The notes under the pieces were generated by a model that saw only the letters and a program-made list of their open reading frames with translations, ran no database searches and was not told the origin of the DNA. From NCBI GenBank assembly GCA_005880805.1, contig VBFZ01000003.1, positions 31,109-38,372 of the forward strand: 7,264 nt of DNA. The letters are read 5' to 3'. This DNA comes from Chloroflexota bacterium. Its GTDB lineage: Bacteria; Chloroflexota; Limnocylindria; Limnocylindrales; CSP1-4. This document shows positions 5,489 through 7,264 of the stretch, piece by piece. The position numbers were made by a program, and so were the translations under genes. Within the stretch, counting starts at the first letter, position 1. Each line of letters starts with the position of its first letter.

Positions 5489-6187
5489 ATGAAAACGATC
5501 CTGCTGGTGGACGACGAGCGCAACATCGTCGAGCTGCTCCGGCTCTATCTCGAAAAGGAGGGCTACGGCGTCGTCAGCGCCCCCGACGGCGAGCAGGGGC
5601 TGGCGCTCCATGCGAGGCACGACCCCGACCTGGTGGTGCTCGACCTGATGCTTCCGAAGGTCGATGGCTTCGAGGTCTGCCGCGAGATCCGGCGCCGTGG
5701 CCAAACTCCCATCCTCATGCTGACGGCCCGCACTGACGACGTCGACGCGATCGTGGGCCTCGAGCTTGGGGCCGACGACTACGTCACCAAGCCCTTCAAT
5801 CCCCGGGCGGTCGTCGCGCGGATCAAGGCGATTCTCAGGCGGTCCGAGGCATCCGTTCGAGGCGCCCGGCCGATGGAGGTCGGCGCCCTCCGCGTGGACC
5901 CTCGCCGACGCGAGGCGTCGGTCGGGGACCGGCGGGTCGACCTCCGGCCGCGGGAATTCGACCTGCTCGCGGCCCTGGCGCGCGACCCGGGTGTCGTGCT
6001 CACCCGCGACGCGCTGCTCGAGGACGTCTGGGGGACCGACTTCCCCGGCGAGACCCGAACGGTCGACGTCCACGTCGCCGAGGTGCGCAAGAAGCTCGGC
6101 CAGGATGGTCCGCCGATCGAGACGGTCCGCGGGATCGGATACCGTCTCGTGCCGCCCCCGCGAGAACCCGTGGCGCGACCGTCCTAA
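5489..6187 (+). CDS. OmpR/PhoB-family two-component response regulator
   Basis: The protein has 232 residues, normal for the family. The receiver domain (1-118) carries the acidic pair D8-D9, the phospho-acceptor D52 in VLDLMLP, T79 in LTAR and K101 in TKPF, with Y98 as the switch aromatic. The winged-helix DNA-binding domain (about 128-222) has the LRPREFDLL start, the LTRDALLEDVWG helix, the recognition helix TVDVHVAEVRKKL (191-203) and the closing ETVRGIGYRL hairpin. All catalytic positions are intact. Once phosphorylated by the histidine kinase 9 bp downstream, it should bind tandem half-sites; a candidate lies at 5428-5447. The ATG at 5489 puts the first strand (KTILLVDDE) at the usual distance; an upstream in-frame TTG at 5462 would add nine unlikely residues. 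The target genes are not shown by the sequence. Confidence 0.95.
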   Translation: MKTILLVDDERNIVELLRLYLEKEGYGVVSAPDGEQGLALHARHDPDLVVLDLMLPKVDGFEVCREIRRRGQTPILMLTARTDDVDAIVGLELGADDYVTKPFNPRAVVARIKAILRRSEASVRGARPMEVGALRVDPRRREASVGDRRVDLRPREFDLLAALARDPGVVLTRDALLEDVWGTDFPGETRTVDVHVAEVRKKLGQDGPPIETVRGIGYRLVPPPREPVARPS

Positions 6188-6196
6188 AGCGAACGG

Positions 6197-7264
6197 ATGC
6201 CGCGCAGCCTCGTCGGTCGAATCGTCCTTGGCTTCGTTCTCGTCGCGCTGGCCAGCCTCCTCGCGGTGGGTGGCGGCCTCTTCGTCGTGCTCCGCGGCCT
6301 TCACCAGGATGCCGCCGAGTCCAGCCTGGTCGACCAGGTCGAGACGTTGCTGCCGCAGGTCCGGGACCAGGCGATCGCGGGCGACCTGGCCGGTGCCCTC
6401 GGCTCGATTCGTGACCAGCTCGACGAGCGCGGTGTCAGTGCCTATCTGCTGATGGCGAACGGGCGGCTGCGCTCGCTCGACCCTAACGCGCCGGCCATCC
6501 CGGGCAGTGCCATCCAGCTTGCCGACCCGGGTGCGCGAGGCCTGACGTCGCACGGCTCGGTCACGTTGCCGAACGGACAGAGCTGGTCGTACGCCGCCTC
6601 GATCGTCCGGCCAGCGGGAGCCGGTGCCCGGGCGCTCGTGTTCGCCCGACGCGACACCTCGGCCGCGGAGGCCCTCGCCGACCTTGGATCGAAGCTGCCG
6701 GCAGTGCTGCTCGTCGGGCTCCTGGTCGGCGCTCCGATGGCGTGGATCCTCGCGCGGTCGGTCACTGCGCCATTGCGCCGCCTGGCCACGGCGACCGCCC
6801 ACGTGGCCTCGCGACAGTCCGAGCCGCTTCCGCTCGAGGGGCCAACCGAGGTCCGGGAGCTGACCCATCGCTTCAACGAGATGAACGCCGAGCTCGCCGC
6901 GACCCGCGCGCGTGAAACCGAGCTGCTGGCGAACCTGCGGCACGACCTGCGCACGCCCCTCACCGTGATCGCGGGTTTCGCCCAGGCGTTGTCGGACGGC
7001 ACCGCAACCGGCACTGACGCAACCAGGGCCGCACAAGCCATCGCCGAGGAAGCCGGGCGGCTCGAGCGGCTGGTGGCCGAGCTGGGCGCCATCGAGCGGC
7101 TGCAGGCGGGACCGGCCGGACTCCGGCTCGAGTCGATCGATGCCCAAGCAGCGCTCGAGGAGACGGCTGGGCGCTTCAGGCCGGGGGCGGCGGCTCGCGG
7201 TGTCGAGCTGTCGGTGATCGCCGAAAACCTGGCCGATGGCGGCGGTACGCAGGTCGAACTGACG
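6197..7264 (+). CDS. HAMP-containing sensor histidine kinase (3' end beyond window)
   Basis: The frame from the ATG at 6197 is open for 356 codons to the window edge, so the gene is truncated here. A first membrane helix lies at about 9-33, an extracytoplasmic sensor region at about 34-166 with no recognised fold, and a second helix at about 167-188. A HAMP linker (187-235, VTAPLRRLA ... FNEMNAEL) leads into the dimerisation and phospho-acceptor domain with H249 in NLRHDLRTPLT. The H-box reads RHDLRTPL where SHELRTPL is commoner; the acidic residue after His is kept as Asp, so activity is expected. The ATP-binding N, G1 and G2 boxes would lie downstream. It begins 9 bp after the response regulator stop, without a strong ribosome binding site, which suggests a coupled operon. 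The stimulus is unknown. Confidence 0.93.
   Translation, partial: MPRSLVGRIVLGFVLVALASLLAVGGGLFVVLRGLHQDAAESSLVDQVETLLPQVRDQAIAGDLAGALGSIRDQLDERGVSAYLLMANGRLRSLDPNAPAIPGSAIQLADPGARGLTSHGSVTLPNGQSWSYAASIVRPAGAGARALVFARRDTSAAEALADLGSKLPAVLLVGLLVGAPMAWILARSVTAPLRRLATATAHVASRQSEPLPLEGPTEVRELTHRFNEMNAELAATRARETELLANLRHDLRTPLTVIAGFAQALSDGTATGTDATRAAQAIAEEAGRLERLVAELGAIERLQAGPAGLRLESIDAQAALEETAGRFRPGAAARGVELSVIAENLADGGGTQVELT

Noticed and set aside
5429..7147. Long minus-strand open frame of 572 codons opposite the response regulator and histidine kinase
   Set aside because: It mirrors two well-supported genes, has no recognisable domain, and is rich in Arg, Gly, Asp and Glu as expected of the antisense frame in GC-rich DNA.

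Overview
The window is GC-rich, densely packed bacterial chromosome. It holds six complete or near-complete genes plus two genes that touch its edges. The combination of an F420 (deazaflavin)-type reductase, a eukaryotic-like Ser/Thr kinase with a Ser-Pro spacer, a core MetE-type enzyme, little Shine-Dalgarno signal on the plus-strand genes and possible leaderless promoters suggests a high-GC Terrabacteria lineage. Chloroflexota of the Limnocylindria kind, or Actinomycetota, are the best guesses. This is inference from gene content, not a phylogenetic placement.

Layout. At the left edge a plus-strand gene (24-797) encodes an XRE-type helix-turn-helix joined to a PD-(D/E)XK nuclease-like domain. 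It converges with, and overlaps by 35 bp, the last gene of a minus-strand operon. Read in its own direction the operon runs: a zinc-less MetE paralogue (3768-2638), a zinc-site-containing core MetE-type methionine synthase (2580-1540), a 70-residue two-helix membrane protein (1532-1320) and an F420-type split-barrel reductase (1302-763). Spacings are 57, 7 and 17 bp. A 109-bp divergent intergenic region with a 10-bp direct repeat and a 9-bp inverted repeat separates it from the plus-strand signalling block: a transmembrane Ser/Thr kinase (3878-5398), then an OmpR-type response regulator (5489-6187) and its HAMP histidine kinase (6197 to the window end, 3' incomplete).

How the parts may work together. 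The intact MetE core would transfer a methyl group to homocysteine. It lacks the N-terminal half of classical MetE, so its methyl donor is uncertain. Its neighbour has the same fold but has lost every zinc ligand, which recalls the catalytic and non-catalytic halves of full-length MetE. The response regulator and histidine kinase form a standard two-component pair. An 11-bp-spaced direct repeat just upstream of the regulator looks like an OmpR/PhoB-family operator and suggests autoregulation. The Ser/Thr kinase next door senses outside the membrane through a helical domain instead of PASTA repeats and could feed into the same regulon.

No tRNA, rRNA, CRISPR array, insertion sequence or convincing intrinsic terminator was seen. 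No stretch longer than about 110 bp lacks a gene.
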